Below are positions 1 through 10,710 of a stretch of DNA of 64,000 nt, piece by piece. A program made the position numbers and the translations under genes. The DNA is from Marthasterias glacialis (Eukaryota; Echinodermata; Asteroidea; Forcipulatida; Asteriidae): positions 19,619,224 through 19,683,223 of the forward strand of contig OU452228.1 of NCBI GenBank assembly GCA_911728455.2, written 5' to 3'. Position 1 is the stretch's first letter. Each line of letters begins with the position of its first letter. The notes under the pieces were generated by a model that searched no databases, was not told where the DNA came from, and saw only the letters and a list, made by a program, of their open reading frames with translations.

Positions 1-90
1 CGATGAGTTGACAGTTGGATCTAAAATATGACCTCTTAATAACTTGACTGATTGTAACATAATGGATTGTCAGATAATTGAAATACTCAC

Positions 91-165
91 GCTGCTGACA
101 TATTCCTTGTAATCACCATGGTGACGTTATTGGTCGCTGAAGCATTACGAAGGTACTGAACTGCC
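91..165 (-). CDS. PDZ gene exon: last helix and strand of PDZ domain
   Basis: 75-bp exon with acceptor TTATAG and donor GTGAGT. It encodes AVQYLRNASATNNVTMVITR, the alpha-B helix and final strand of the PDZ domain, then NMSA. Following exons lie left of the window. Confidence 0.82.
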
Positions 166-3100
166 CTATAAAAAAATATAAAAAAAAACAATTAAACAAA
201 CCATAAACTTATGGTTTAGCCAGAAGCTGCCCAAATTCCATGAACCATGTCAACATTAAATTCCTCCAAAAAGCTAGTTTGTCCATGGGGATAGACTAAT
301 CCGAGCTGCTCGTTCATGGTGGTTTACACCATCGCAGCTATGACCACCGCACACGCGCATCGACGCACACGCACTTTGAATCCTCAATGCTGATGGGTAC
401 ATAAGGCGTGCTGACATGCTATTGTCATGTAGCGCACGTGCGGCCGCCACAGCTGCGGTGGTGTAAAACACCATAAACGAGCACTGCTCGGACCAGTGCA
501 TTGGACATCCACTGGAAAATTTAGGAAAGACAAGAACTTGGTTCAGAGTCTAAACACAGTTGCTATAAAACGGTTGTATCTTGTTGTATGAGAGCACTTA
601 GGTTTACTTACTGTTCATTGGTAACCCGCAGTAAACTCTCACCATTCACACTGAGAATCTGGTCCCCTTCACAAAGACGGCCTGAAACAAAGCATTGTGT
701 AGTTGTGTTGTGAATAGGTCAGTTGGACCAATTTCATGTATTTATGGCAAACATCTCTGTCCAGCAGAAATTCAGTCAATAGTGTTTCCGCGACCCAACT
801 TATTTAAATGCTAGGGAGCAGTTTAAAATTTGGGTCCAGTCAATTTGAATTACTTACCACTTTGTTGAGCGAGACCTCCAGGGATAATCCGCCTAATGAA
901 GATACCATAATCTCTCCCTTCTTCAATCTCACTCTTCCCTCCGATAATCTTGATTCCTTAAAGATTATGAGAAAATGAAAACGTAATTACTTATCAATTT
1001 ACTATTTACTGTACCCTAATGGGACAAAGTAGATGGATTGAGAATTGAGTAGTTGTGATGGACAGAGATATTGAGTTGTTCTGATGGATTGAGAATTGAG
1101 TAGTTGTGATGGACTGAGAATTGAGTAGTTGTGATGGATCGAGGATTGAGTAGTTCTGATGGATTGAGAATTGAGTAGTTGTGATGGATCGAGGATTGAG
1201 TAGTTCTGATGGATTGAGAATTGAGTAGTTGTGATGGATTGAGAATTGAGTAGTGGTGATGGATCGAGGATTGAGTAGTTCTGATGGATTGAGAATTGAG
1301 TAGTTCTGATGGATTGAAAATTGAGTAGTTCTGATGGATTGAGAATTGAGTAGTGGTGATGGATCGAAGATTGATTGAGAATTGAGTAGTTGTGATGGAC
1401 TAAGAATTGAGTAGTTGTGATTGATCGAGAATTGAGTTGTTGTGATGGACTGAGAATTGAGTTGTTGTGATGGATCGAGAATTGAGTAGTTTTGATGGAT
1501 AAAAACAGGCCTTGTTTTTGTCAGGGCACATTTACCAAGGGAAATCTAAAATTCTACCACAACAATTCATCCCATAGGGTATTTGGACAAAGACCTGGGG
1601 CATGAAGGCATTTGCCTCCATTGCTATCCGTGTGAAATATCAGGCCTTCAACTAACAGGTAAAATCTTTCCAACTGCGACAAGTGTAAACAGATATTTAT
1701 GTAATCTTTAAGGTACATTGCGGCATCATATTTCAAAAAATGACCTTATTTACCACTTACAAATTATATTAGTATACTTTTGAGAACCTTTTGATTCAGA
1801 AATGTAAGCCAAATGCCCTGTAATTAACGAAAAATCGACCAATAAAGCCAAAGAGGTCAAACATCGACGTATACGCTTGTCCAGTCGTTGCAACTGTCAA
1901 AAATAGAGACTTCAACTAGCAGGTTGAATCTAGCGCAAATTTGCGAGGCCGGCCTGCCGCAAATTCCCTAAATCAACGTAATGGGCTGTTGAATCGCTAT
2001 AACCCATTACACGGACTCTCATCATATGAATCTTGAAATGCAATTTCCGTCATTATTAATAACTTGGATCCAAAATTTGAATTCATGTCCACTTTTGTTT
2101 TTTATTTACAGACAATAGACCTTATGCGTATGACCTCACTATGAGCATTTAATACAGGAACGGGCTGAGGTCAAAAAAGCTACGACGCACGTTTGATGCT
2201 GCATTTGACCTCAAAGATGGCGGCAGATGCATAACTTCTATTACAAATTCATTTGGTCCAGTTAATTTGGACCAGTAATTTAAACAAATGGAAAACCCAC
2301 TAGCTGACTGACCCGGTGGGCTATCAGTTTCAAATTTGTGAAGCAGATAAGTCACATGCATGTCATGTGACCTTTTTTTTATTTAATAGCCATGAAACCG
2401 GCCAAACATGGGGGTTACTTTTGTGGATGCTTGTATTCAATTTTTTGACGATCTATGTTGTAGTTATGCTGCATTCAACTGTGTTTATTTTATCGCCGAA
2501 TAAATCGCCCAACAAGGTCGCAATGCTCCCTTAATGATCAAAGAAACATTGTTGTAGCGTAAATCTAGGATGATTATTTTCAGGATGTATGACAAAGCTG
2601 AGCTCTTCAAGAATTTTTAATAATGTGTGGTTTGGGACTCGTCATACGTTATTAAAGAAACAAACATTGAGTCCTGGATGTTTAGACTCTTCTCAAGGAA
2701 TTTTATCATCAGATCATGTTAGTCTCCTCTCAAGAAGTAATACTACTTACCAAGGCCTGACTTGCAGTTGCTGAATACAACTGTCTCTGTATCACCCATG
2801 TGTTGACTGTGTTTTGGTGACCCCTCCAAAGCACTGCAAGGGAAGAAGGTGATAGTTAAGGAACTGACTTTTAGTTGATGTTTATTTTTTGCATCGGGGA
2901 TAAAGAAGAATATTTGTGTCTCTTACCCATGCAACAGTGTGTGTTAAGCACTGAATACTCGGTGCTTTCCCCCGAGTCCTGTGAAAAAAATCCACAGGCA
3001 TATTCCTCGGGTGGGATTCAAACCCATAACCCCCACCATTCTAGAGCAGATGTCTTACCAACTAGACTACTGAGACTGTCCAGCAGCTAGAGGGAGTTTA

Positions 3101-3935
3101 AATCTATTAGCAGGGGGTACCACAACCATTATAATAGGTGTTAACTTTTGCATCGGGGATAAAGAATAAACTGACTGTACATGTATGAGAGACTGTGTAC
3201 ATCCTTGTCAGACATTTCATCTAGAATCAACAGAGGGTGTGGTGTGTGGACAATAAATTTCGTATGGCAGCAAGGCTTGATTTTAATTTATTTTATTTTA
3301 TTTATTTTTTTTTTTTTTTGAGGGGAGGTTGGGGTTGTGGGGGGAGGAATCAACAAGACAGCAGGGCTTGAAGCTCAGGACTTTTACTCGACCAGAATTT
3401 TGTTTAACAATGACCAAAATCAAAATGTGAACACAGTTTTAACATATCAACCCTTGTTTTGATTTGAACAGGCATTAAGACATGTAAGAGAAAATTGATC
3501 TTATTTGACTATTGCTATTTATTTGAATCTGAATTTTCAGGTCAAATCAGCGAAAAATCTGACCCGGTATCTTTCAAGGAAAAACACACAGAATCCAGCT
3601 GCAAATTTTTCAACCATTAATAGCAAAAATATAATAATTCTTAATAATAAATGAAAATATGTCGGTAGGATTCGGTATAATTATCAAAAATAATTTTTAG
3701 TAACATCTGGATACCAGCTGTGTATGGGGACTCTTTGGTTAAGGTGGGGGGGCAAAATTTACACAGATATAAACAAAAGTACCAATATTTGTTTTTCTTT
3801 TGGGGAGGGGGCGGGGGAAAATGCCCCCATGCCCCCCAGCTCGTATGCCTATGTGGATACACCAGTGATTAGAGCTAGCATGACTAGCATGACTTACCTG
3901 ACACCAGTCTCCATCACAGTAACAGTCTCAGACAT
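91..3935 (-). CDS. PDZ-domain protein, N-terminal part (5 exons, gene runs off left edge)
   Basis: Five minus-strand exons join in phase: 3935-3898 (coding part), 2833-2751, 956-858, 681-612 and 165-91, each with AG acceptor and GT donor. The joined reading is open for 121 codons and then continues beyond the window. Residues about 30-118 form one PDZ domain: the carboxylate-binding loop is GLGI (39-42), then GIFIRRIIPGG, GRLCEGDQILSVNG and the alpha-B helix NEQAVQYLRN. PDZ domains bind C-terminal peptides of partner proteins and scaffold membrane complexes. The alpha-B1 position, usually His in class I domains, is Asn here. The start is the ATG at 3935 (A at -3); the possible upstream exon has an in-frame stop. 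An N-terminal PDZ followed by unknown sequence is the layout of syntaxin-binding protein 4, among others, but I cannot assign the family. Confidence 0.8.
297..493. mobile_element. MITE with long terminal inverted repeats (PDZ gene intron)
   Basis: About 197 bp with inverted arms of roughly 50 bp, starting near CCGAGCTGCTCGTTCATGG at the left and its diverged complement at the right. A second copy of one arm lies at 33526-33602. No coding capacity; the minus-strand ORF across it follows the arms and is not a gene. Confidence 0.7.
612..681 (-). CDS. PDZ gene exon: GD-ILSVNG segment
   Basis: 70-bp exon with acceptor TTTCAG and donor GTAAGT. It encodes RLCEGDQILSVNGESLLRV and then TNE, the most conserved PDZ segment (beta-D/beta-E). 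It exits in phase 2 with CA, completed to Gln by the next exon. Confidence 0.9.
858..956 (-). CDS. PDZ gene exon: core PDZ strands
   Basis: 99-bp exon, 32 whole codons, with donor GTAAGT. It encodes IKIIGGKSEIEEGRDYGI followed by FIRRIIPGGLAQQS, the beta-B to alpha-A part of a PDZ fold. No stop in frame. Confidence 0.88.
1032..1500. repeat. 25-bp minisatellite in PDZ gene intron
   Basis: About 18-19 tandem units related to GATGGATTGAGAATTGAGTA plus GTTGT, with scattered substitutions (GGATCGAGG variants) and one shortened unit near 1370. Intronic, between exons 2751-2833 and 858-956. Confidence 0.92.
1501..2113. other. PDZ gene intron, unassigned sequence
   Basis: No exon, RNA gene or clear repeat seen. 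AT-rich with short stop-limited ORFs only. Confidence 0.5.
2114..2242. mobile_element. MITE of the TAGACCTTATGC / AAGATGGCGGC family
   Basis: Short element with diverged inverted ends (AATAGACCTTATGCGTATG against the complement of TGCATAACTTCTATT) and the internal block AAGATGGCGGC shared with the copies at 25895-26055, 35317-35483 and 47671-48346. Confidence 0.55.
2751..2833 (-). CDS. PDZ gene exon: linker and start of PDZ domain
   Basis: 83-bp exon with acceptor TTGCAG and donor GTAAGT. It encodes an acidic/His linker and then TVVFSNCKSGL, the first PDZ beta strand leading into the carboxylate loop. It exits in phase 1, and the split codon becomes the second Gly of GLGI. Confidence 0.75.
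2935..3128 (-). mobile_element. tRNA-derived SINE remnant
   Basis: Read on the minus strand it has a box A-like TAGTCTAGTTGGTAAGAC, then a box B-like GGGTTTGAATCCC, followed by a body ending near the AGTACTGAGTA type tail. The same family lies at 42553-42770 in plus orientation, where box B is the intact GGTTCGAATCC. Not an intact tRNA: the acceptor stem is missing. Confidence 0.75.
3129..3897. other. PDZ gene intergenic/intronic sequence with homopolymer tracts
   Basis: Holds a T-run with G-rich flank near 3300-3345 and a G-rich stretch near 3800-3840. No exon recognised left of 3898. Confidence 0.4.
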
Positions 3936-3949
3936 CTTGCCTTTACCAC
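3898..3949 (-). CDS. PDZ gene exon with probable start codon
   Basis: 52-bp exon between acceptor TTACAG and donor GTAAGT; phase 1 in, phase 2 out. It holds the ATG at 3935 followed by SETVTVMETGV. The pyrimidine tract is weak, so this is the least certain of the five exons; its exit phase fits the next exon exactly. Confidence 0.6.
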
Positions 3950-4121
3950 CTGTAACACAGTCTGCATCAGGAACACATGGACAAGATTTGTACCTAAATG
4001 GATTGGTTTCTTCACATGTTAATATTATTCATAAATGCATAATTTCAATCATGCAATGATCCCAACATTTATCAGCTGTAACAAACACAGAGGCAAGCCA
4101 TCAGGTTCATTAAGCACATGT

Positions 4122-4405
4122 CATGGCGGAGCGGTTAGTGGATCAGGGTCAAGTTCTGGTGGCTAAGTCATCAGGATGTGGGTTCAAATCCCGGTCATGA
4201 CACTTGTGTCCTGGAGCAAGACACTTAACTTAAATTCCTTCAAATAGGTTGTCTTGCAATGGATTCATTTACCCGTCCCTGTTCTTAGCTGTGCTGTGAA
4301 GATAATTGCGTTTATATCTCGCCATGTCTTGTTTCTGCCTATTGAGGCAGGTTTCTATCCCTTCCAAATGTAGCCCACACACCAAGTGGCCTTTAGGAAT
4401 TGCAT
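4122..4405 (+). mobile_element. tRNA-Leu-derived SINE, copy 1
   Basis: The head resembles tRNA-Leu: a D-arm GCGGAGCGGTTAGTGG, an anticodon-loop GTCAAGT (CAA), and box B GGTTCAAATCCC. A conserved body follows (CTTGAGCAAGACACTTAAC type block, TGGATTCATTTACCC, TATATCTCGCCATGTC), then an A-rich 3' end. Copies at 12098-12400 (plus) and 31842-32035 (minus, body only) define the family. Confidence 0.85.
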
Positions 4406-5084
4406 AAAATTAAAAAACAAATAAAAAAAACAGGAACACCTCCCAGCACGATATCGTCACTGCTCAAAAAGCAAGGATGGTTTCATTTGAAACTACACTG
4501 AGGACAACTGATCGGTAGACCAACAGAAATGTTTAAAAAATCCTTTAACAATTTCCTAGAAATTCCATTTGAAAGCATATATCCCATTCCTATTATATTC
4601 GCTCAATCACAATGAAAAGACACAAGGGAAATAATCAAAAACTACTGAAATTTTGCACAAAAACAACAATTTACGCCAACACCTTCTTTCCAAGAATGAT
4701 CAAAGACTAGAACTCCCTCCTAATCCTGCTAATGAACATGAGGATGTTAGCCCATGCTATTATCTCCACCTGTCCACTAAAAATAGCTTTTAAAATGACA
4801 AATTACAATCTTATGAATTAAAGTTAATATCCCAATCCCATTTAGGATTAATAACTAGGCCTAAGTTATTATAAATAAAACAGTTTTGACCAGTGAAGCA
4901 AAACCATACTCCTCATTCACAGAAAAACTGATCTCTCATTTTAGAAAAGAAGGAAAAGAATAGCCGTCATTTATCACTAACTCGTCATCTGAGCGCAGTG
5001 CAAACCAAACCCCGAAAGAAGTTATTATTATTTTGATCATTATTAATTTCTGGTAATGAAACCAAGGATGCCTCAAAAGTGAAC
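4406..5084. other. AT-rich spacer
   Basis: No gene, RNA or strong repeat recognised. Confidence 0.45.
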
Positions 5085-5540
5085 TTAAAGGTCCCATGAA
5101 TTAATTTTTTTTATTGGTTAAAAAAGGAAGTATGCCTATCATAGTATATTATTATTATTTAAATTTTTTTTACATGTCTATTTACCGTAGAAATAACAAT
5201 TTCTAAAATTAGGGGATTGCCGCGCTCCACCCACCCTTCTTCATTAGCATAAAATCTGTGACGTAGACAGTGGACCGGCTGACCAGGGCCATGTGTGTGA
5301 CAATAACACACAATGCATTGTTGACCACTCGGCACCAGAGCTGTCTTTGAAACGTTTGACCACAGTCTACATCACGAATCATTGTGAAATCAAATGACAC
5401 ATATTTTCGGGGCTCAATTAAAGTGTATTAACGCATAACAAACACATCGAAAGAGTCAATGTTATGTTTTGTTAATTTCAAACCGTATATTAAGCCACAA
5501 AAATGTAATGTGACAAAATACCTCTTCATGGGCCCTTTAA
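5085..5540. mobile_element. TTAA-flanked non-autonomous DNA element (456 bp)
   Basis: Inverted termini AGGTCCCATGAA and AGGGCCCATGAA lie directly inside TTAA at 5085-5088 and 5537-5540. TTAA is the target site duplicated by piggyBac-type transposases. The interior has no ORF of note. Confidence 0.65.
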
Positions 5541-5681
5541 CCACTGTACATGTAGCTTGGACGCCTGAGGACACCTGTAAATACGATGCTTGCTATCTGA
5601 ACCAGAAACACCGTGATAAACACTGTGGTAAACCCTTACTCTTTCACGAAGTGTTCTGGATCCTTTACAATGCGCACACAT

Positions 5682-5753
5682 AGCCCTGGTAGGCCGTCAG
5701 TATCCATGGCACTCGGTGGCAGTGCAACGGAGACTGACATCCTACCAGGGCTA
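5682..5753. repeat. Foldback hairpin 1 of a cluster
   Basis: Arms TAGCCCTGGTAGGCCGTCAG and CTGACATCCTACCAGGGCTA are near-perfect reverse complements separated by about 33 bp. Confidence 0.8.
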
Positions 5754-5835
5754 GTGCACTACCCATCCTAGATATGGGATCTACGGCCTAATGTCCCATC
5801 CGAAGGACAAAAATAATGCCAATAATAGGCAATAG

Positions 5836-5899
5836 CAATACGCTGGACTCTCTCCGCTCCACTCCAAGAAGGAGAGCGCGGAGAGTCTCCAACGTATTG
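5836..5899. repeat. Foldback hairpin 2 of a cluster
   Basis: Arms CAATACGCTGGACTCTCTCC and GAGAGTCTCCAACGTATTG pair. The arm resembles the inner stem of hairpin 4 (GCGCTGGACTAACTCCGC), so the two are related. Confidence 0.75.
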
Positions 5900-5976
5900 A
5901 CACTATTTACATGGTTTTCGGTGCTACTGAGTACTGGCTGCTTTTTAGTGCTAGTGCAACTTGCAAGAATGAGACA

Positions 5977-6086
5977 TAACTGGGGTGCTGTACTCCTTTT
6001 TTGAGATTTTGACATAATCTGTCGTACTATAAGCTAGTGCGACAGATAATGTCAAAATCTCAAAAGGAGTACAGCGCCCCAGTTAC
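5977..6086. repeat. Foldback hairpin 3 of a cluster, long stem
   Basis: About 47 bp on each side pair almost perfectly around a loop of about 15 bp; the outer stem begins AACTGGGGTGCTGTACTCC and the inner stem ends CATAATCTGTCG. Confidence 0.85.
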
Positions 6087-6120
6087 TGGGTCCAACACAC
6101 AGTTAGTCATGAATGCAGGT

Positions 6121-6205
6121 AGCCCCATACATTGTGCAAATGCGCTGGACTAACTCCGCTTCTTGTTGGAGGTAGTCCAGCGTATTGGCACAATGTATGG
6201 GGCTA
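6121..6205. mobile_element. Foldback hairpin 4 with 10-bp flanking direct repeat
   Basis: Arms AGCCCCATACATTGTGC and GCACAATGTATGGGGCT pair perfectly at the ends and continue inward through GCGCTGGACTA. The identical GAATGCAGGT stands immediately outside both ends (6111-6120 and 6206-6215), as expected of a target-site duplication of 9-10 bp (Mutator-like or foldback elements). Confidence 0.8.
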
Positions 6206-6390
6206 GAATGCAGGTAGTTTGAGGCCGGGCGAATTGGACATAACCATTAAAATTTCATCTTTGTCAGAAAACATGCCCACAATAATTCTATACACATTTT
6301 CACTGTAGCCATAACGGGCAGCCATAAAAAAAACATATGAACGGGAAATGTTAGCCTACCCCTCACTGACATTAAATTATATTAACTTAC

Positions 6391-6445
6391 CTTTGATTTT
6401 TAGTTTCTTATCGTGGCGGTAATCGTCGTAAAGCAGCAGAAGCTA
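6391..6445 (-). other. Possible 5' exon of the PDZ gene
   Basis: A strong donor AAAG/GTAAGT ends this stretch at 6391. Its exit phase would fit the exon at 3898-3949 (YDDYRHDKKLKIK reading), but an in-frame TAG lies just upstream and there is no ATG, so it is best read as 5' untranslated or as an alternative exon with an unseen acceptor. The upper boundary is a guess. Confidence 0.25.
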
Positions 6446-6927
6446 GCTAGCGGTACCTAAACATTTACACCGCTAACCTCGTCCATCGTCTACCATTCGC
6501 TCGTCCCTCAATTAAACATCTTGGAGAGATTATCGCTACGGCAATAATTAGGCAGTAACTTTGGGGACGAGGTTTGAATTTGCAAATAAATTTCAACAGA
6601 GGGCAGTATGGCCGTCTGCGCACAATGCCGGAAGATGCTGAAAGCCTGACACTAAAAGTACACTTCCTTTATGTTGACAAACCGCGCCGGGTTGGCACGG
6701 GCGAGCAACAGGTGTATTAGTAAAACATTCTTGTTGACAGACGTTGTGACCAAATTCCAACTTTATATATAAAGAAAATATATCCCATTGTTTGTTAGTT
6801 TGTTTCAAAGAAAAGCAGCAATTGAAAGACAACAAGACTGTGATGGCAGCGACCAGGAATGCGTCCCCATGACAACCTGAGGATGAGGTAGCCACGGACG
6901 TTAGTCCATCAGCATGCCAAATGATGA

Positions 6928-7038
6928 TTAGCCTTTTTGAGATATGGTGGACACATTACAAGTGCACTATGGGTAAACCTGTCTGTATGCACTAAACTAA
7001 ACAGTGCACTCATATAGTGCCCACCTCAAAAAGGCTAA
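6928..7038. mobile_element. MITE, TTAGCCTTTTTGAGAT family, copy 1
   Basis: 111 bp with termini TTAGCCTTTTTGAGAT and its complement CTCAAAAAGGCTAA. The interior includes GGGTAAACCTGTCTGTA, matching the copy at 17173-17291. Confidence 0.8.
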
Positions 7039-7800
7039 TTATGATGTTTCCAACAAATTCAACACTATATATTTTTGAATACTTGTAACAGTTTTTACAA
7101 ACTGTAATTATCTGTGTTTGCTTTGCATTGATGGGTCCCCGTAGTTTATCCAACCTTGGTTGGCAAAAGCTTGGATTGTGACAAAAGAAAGGTCTTTTAT
7201 CGTGTGAAGTAATGAACATGAATCATTGTTAATAATTGTTCTAATAAAGGACATAACTATATTGCGCAAAACCATGATGCACATTACTAAAAACGAAAGA
7301 AATGCAGATAGATATAAAATACTCGAGAGAATTAACTGTGAAACAAATGGGGTTTTATTTAGGACTTGTAAGTGAAGATGATTGTCTATTTTTGTTATAC
7401 GGAGGGAGACTATTCCATAGTGTAGGGGAGCAACGTCAATGCCCGCAATCACCGAGGGCAATCCAACAATGAGCGGTCTTGCGGGAACTGCTGCCGGAAG
7501 ATAACGTGTTTAAAAAACAGACTTCATGAATATGAACTCTTGAGTATACATTGGTGCTAAACCACAATGGCTTTATTTCTTTGTGCACTGAAATCTTATT
7601 CTTATTTTTCGAACATAGTTCGTCCTTTTAGAAAATAATCATCGAACAACAGGTTATTTCATGTTCGGAAGTATTAGCTCATTTATAAGAGAACTACTGT
7701 AGTTACCTCTCAGCTCCGTCAGTGACATAACTAAATAATAATACAATTATTTATATCTATATGATATGAAATTACTATTATATTAATTGGGGTGAGCAAA
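7039..7800. other. AT-rich spacer
   Basis: Short minus-strand ORFs only, with no homology that I recognise. Nothing supported. Confidence 0.4.
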
Positions 7801-7804
7801 GAAA

Positions 7805-7880
7805 ATTTGGCTGATGCCAGACTCGAACCCGCGACCTCTCGAATACCGTACGAGTGCTCTAACCAACTGATATTTTTGGG
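7805..7880 (-). mobile_element. tRNA-like (Thr-type) SINE head or tRNA pseudogene
   Basis: On the minus strand: box A-like TCAGTTGGTTAGAGCAC, an anticodon arm CTCGT/ACGGTAT/TCGAG with anticodon GGT, and box B GGGTTCGAGTCT. The acceptor stem does not close, so it is a SINE head or pseudogene rather than a working tRNA. Confidence 0.6.
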
Positions 7881-7889
7881 GGGCATGCC

Positions 7890-8262
7890 AATTGGCCTAC
7901 TGATTGATTGCTATGTCATTGTTGTTTGTCAATATCAACTGTTCACCACACAGTATCACCATGGTGGAAGAAAATTAAATTAACTTTTGTTTACATTAAA
8001 TTGCTTTTGTACTTATGAATTAATATAAGGTACTTTTGTTTGTTTTTACTCGTGTAATGATTAACCGGTACACTACATGTGGTTTTTTAGTGTCTATGTT
8101 TTAGTGTGCATTTTAGACTTTTTTTAAGATACCATGATACATTTCACTGTTTGCATAATGTGTGACAATGAACCAGTATGAATATTCATGTGGGCATGGA
8201 ACACAAGTCACTCGGGCAATTAATAGCTTTGTTTGTAAGATAGTCATTATTATTCATTAGCT
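7890..8262. other. AT-rich spacer
   Basis: Nothing recognised. Confidence 0.4.
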
Positions 8263-8656
8263 ATAGAGAGGTTTCACGTGACGTCACCGAGACCTTTTTC
8301 TGCTCTCTTAAAATGTAAAAGAGTGAAAATTTCACTCGCTTGTCCGAGTGGTGTCAGTTTGGCTCTTTTGAGAGTGAAACTCACTCTTCACCACCCTTTT
8401 TTGAGTGAAAGTGGAGTGTATTTCATTTAGAATCTAGTGAAAATACATGTGTTTCACTCTTAAAAGAGTTGTCCGCCATCTGGCTACTTGCAAGAGTGGT
8501 ATGGCGGACAAAAACGTGGTTTTTCACTCTTTTACATTTATAGAGTAATGCTGCTGGAAATCATTCAGCAGACAACGCGCCAGCCATTGAATTTGTACAT
8601 GACTGGACCCAACATGGCTGCGAAATAAACTTTTCCTGGGGTCACGCAACCTCTCT
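8263..8656. mobile_element. Foldback element with nested inverted repeats
   Basis: Outer ends AGAGAGGTTTCACGTGACG and AACCTCTCT (complement) enclose a second inverted pair at about 8312-8546 (CTCTTAAAATGTAAAAGAGT and its diverged complement). Several CACTC/GAGTG blocks repeat inside. No ORF. Confidence 0.65.
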
Positions 8657-10249
8657 GGCACAAGTCATCTGTGAATGGAATGAGTTAAAAAAAAATAACA
8701 ATTTGCCTTTGGATTGCCCACCCGTGCAGTAACACTTATTTATATTATATAAACTTATATGGAAACAGTTTCTTTAATACGTCTCAGGAGAAAAATCCAG
8801 TTGTGTTGTAACCTATATCGTCACTTACACAGCATCTTCATTATCCATGAAATAATATAAACATTTAGATAAAATTCATAACAAGATGGCGAGTTAAATC
8901 TCTCCTCGATTGCATGTTGCAGTCTTCAGTGAGCGCAGAAATTGGGAACTTCAGTGACGACGAACGCAGTTTAAATTTGTTAGGGAATAGTGCCTGGGAC
9001 CATTAAAGAATCAAGCAGTGGTCTACCGTTTTGTACCGCACTAGGCCTACTGCCTGCAATCACAGATCCCTGGTCTAATCCAATAATGTAAAACACGTCA
9101 CTTAGGCCTACTGATCATTGCTTTTATAGTCTTTAATTACTCCATACCGTGTATGCACTTTTTGCTTGCAGAAAACTGCTAGGAGCAATGGTTCATAATT
9201 AACCAAAACTACTCGCCTGTAGCTCGTGTTCTCAATTAACGTCTATAGACCTATCGGACTCTGTTTTTGAGGGGTAGCGGTAATTATCAAACAACTTAAA
9301 CACAATATTTTTGATAAAATTATTTCCTGTGGAAATCTTTGCAATTCTACTCAGGTTACCCTTGTATGTGTTTAATTGTTGATTGATTATTTATATTATC
9401 GGAAATTGTTTATTAGTTTGGATGCCTTTGAATTCATACGAAAAAGAAAACAGAAGTTTTTATTATAGCGATCAGCACTGTGGAAACAAATGAAAGTGTT
9501 CGGTAGAGGAGTATTTTCGGGCACCAAGAATTCAGAAATTATCCCCGTCTTTCAAGTCCAACGTTTTGTTTTCTTCAGAGCAAAATCTAATCGTTGAGGT
9601 GAAACGTGTTTTCAGGGTTTGACGAAATCTCTCCCGCATCTGTGGTTTTGCTTCAGCTGTGATTTAACCACAGAGTACCAGTGTAGAGTCAACGATGAGT
9701 TGACGAACATCGTTACCAGCTAAAAACAAACAAACACGTTACCTGCGGAAATACGAGTTACCTATTATTTTACACACGAGTCACATTTAAAACAAATTTT
9801 AACCCGAATTAAATGCAAGTCACTTTAAAGCCCAATCAACCACTTTGTTTTTAAGGAAAGCACTGTGCACAGCTTGAGCTTTAATCGACGGATACGGCAA
9901 ATCCAAATTAGAATGAAATTAATCAAAGGACTAAAGAGAAGAACAGCTAAATATAACGAGCACACTCCCGCTTCACTCTTCCCTAGGGGTCATCGGAGAG
10001 GATTTGTGATCTGGAAGATACATTACAGATTGTCATCAGGATCTTTAAAATTCATTAAAACCCATACGCATAATTTTATTCGTGATGTTGAGGTACTTTT
10101 TAAATTTTATCCTCGTCACGCACTTGAACACAATTCAATTAATCAACGTGCTCATGCACTAATCCTCATTAAAAACCGCATTTTTTTCATCGTCTACACG
10201 CTATAGGTATCTTCCAGCCTAAAGGTTACTTTACTATTCGCTTGTGATA
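8657..10249. other. Spacer without recognised features
   Basis: I see no gene, RNA or clear repeat. The 113-codon plus-strand ORF at 9865-10206 has no recognisable domain. Confidence 0.4.
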
Positions 10250-10257
10250 TTCCCGTG

Positions 10258-10587
10258 CAGTGGCGTAACTAAGGGGGGGCACGTGCCCTCAACTGATGTC
10301 CGTGCCCCCGGGTGCCCCCCCCCCCCCCCAATTTGAAATCTGGAATTTTGAGATTAAAAATTACCAGAATAAAATGTTACATTTTATAAGCATTTACGTG
10401 GTAATTTCAATGTTTTTAGAACTATTTTGAATTTTCATTTACGTCAGCACCTCAGAAAACACTAAAAAGGGGCTTGTTTAGGGAAAATACAAACGGGAAC
10501 TACAGATTTAATTGGCCAAAGTGCCCCCCTAGGATAAATGGTGCACCCCCTTGTGCCCCCTAAAATTTTACCCCAGTTACGGCGCTG
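10258..10587. mobile_element. Non-autonomous hAT-type element with perfect 8-bp TSD
   Basis: 330-bp element with termini CAGTGGCGTAACTAAGGG and (reverse) CAGCGCCGTAACTGGGG. The 8-bp TTCCCGTG is repeated exactly at 10250-10257 and 10588-10595. An 8-bp duplication with CAG...CTG ends is typical of the hAT superfamily. A second family member is at 27885-28196. Confidence 0.88.
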
Positions 10588-10611
10588 TTCCCGTGGTGTC
10601 GGCACCAGAAA

Positions 10612-10710
10612 CAATTAAATCAATCGTTCAATTAATCAATCAATCAACAAATCAACCAACCAATCAATCAATCAACAAATCAACCAACCAATCAATCAAT
10701 CAATCAATCA
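10612..10710. repeat. Degenerate AATC/AACC tetranucleotide repeat
   Basis: Runs of CAATCAATCAATC alternate with CAACCAACC blocks. Confidence 0.85.

Noticed and set aside
6593..6895. 100-codon minus ORF with a hydrophobic N-terminal stretch, possibly a signal peptide
   Set aside because: It begins at GTG, not ATG; no downstream exon or Cys pattern that I can match to a family.
7805..7880. Working tRNA-Thr gene
   Set aside because: The acceptor stem does not pair; only the boxes and anticodon arm are kept.
9865..10206. 113-codon plus-strand ORF
   Set aside because: No recognisable motif, no splice signals, composition like the spacer.
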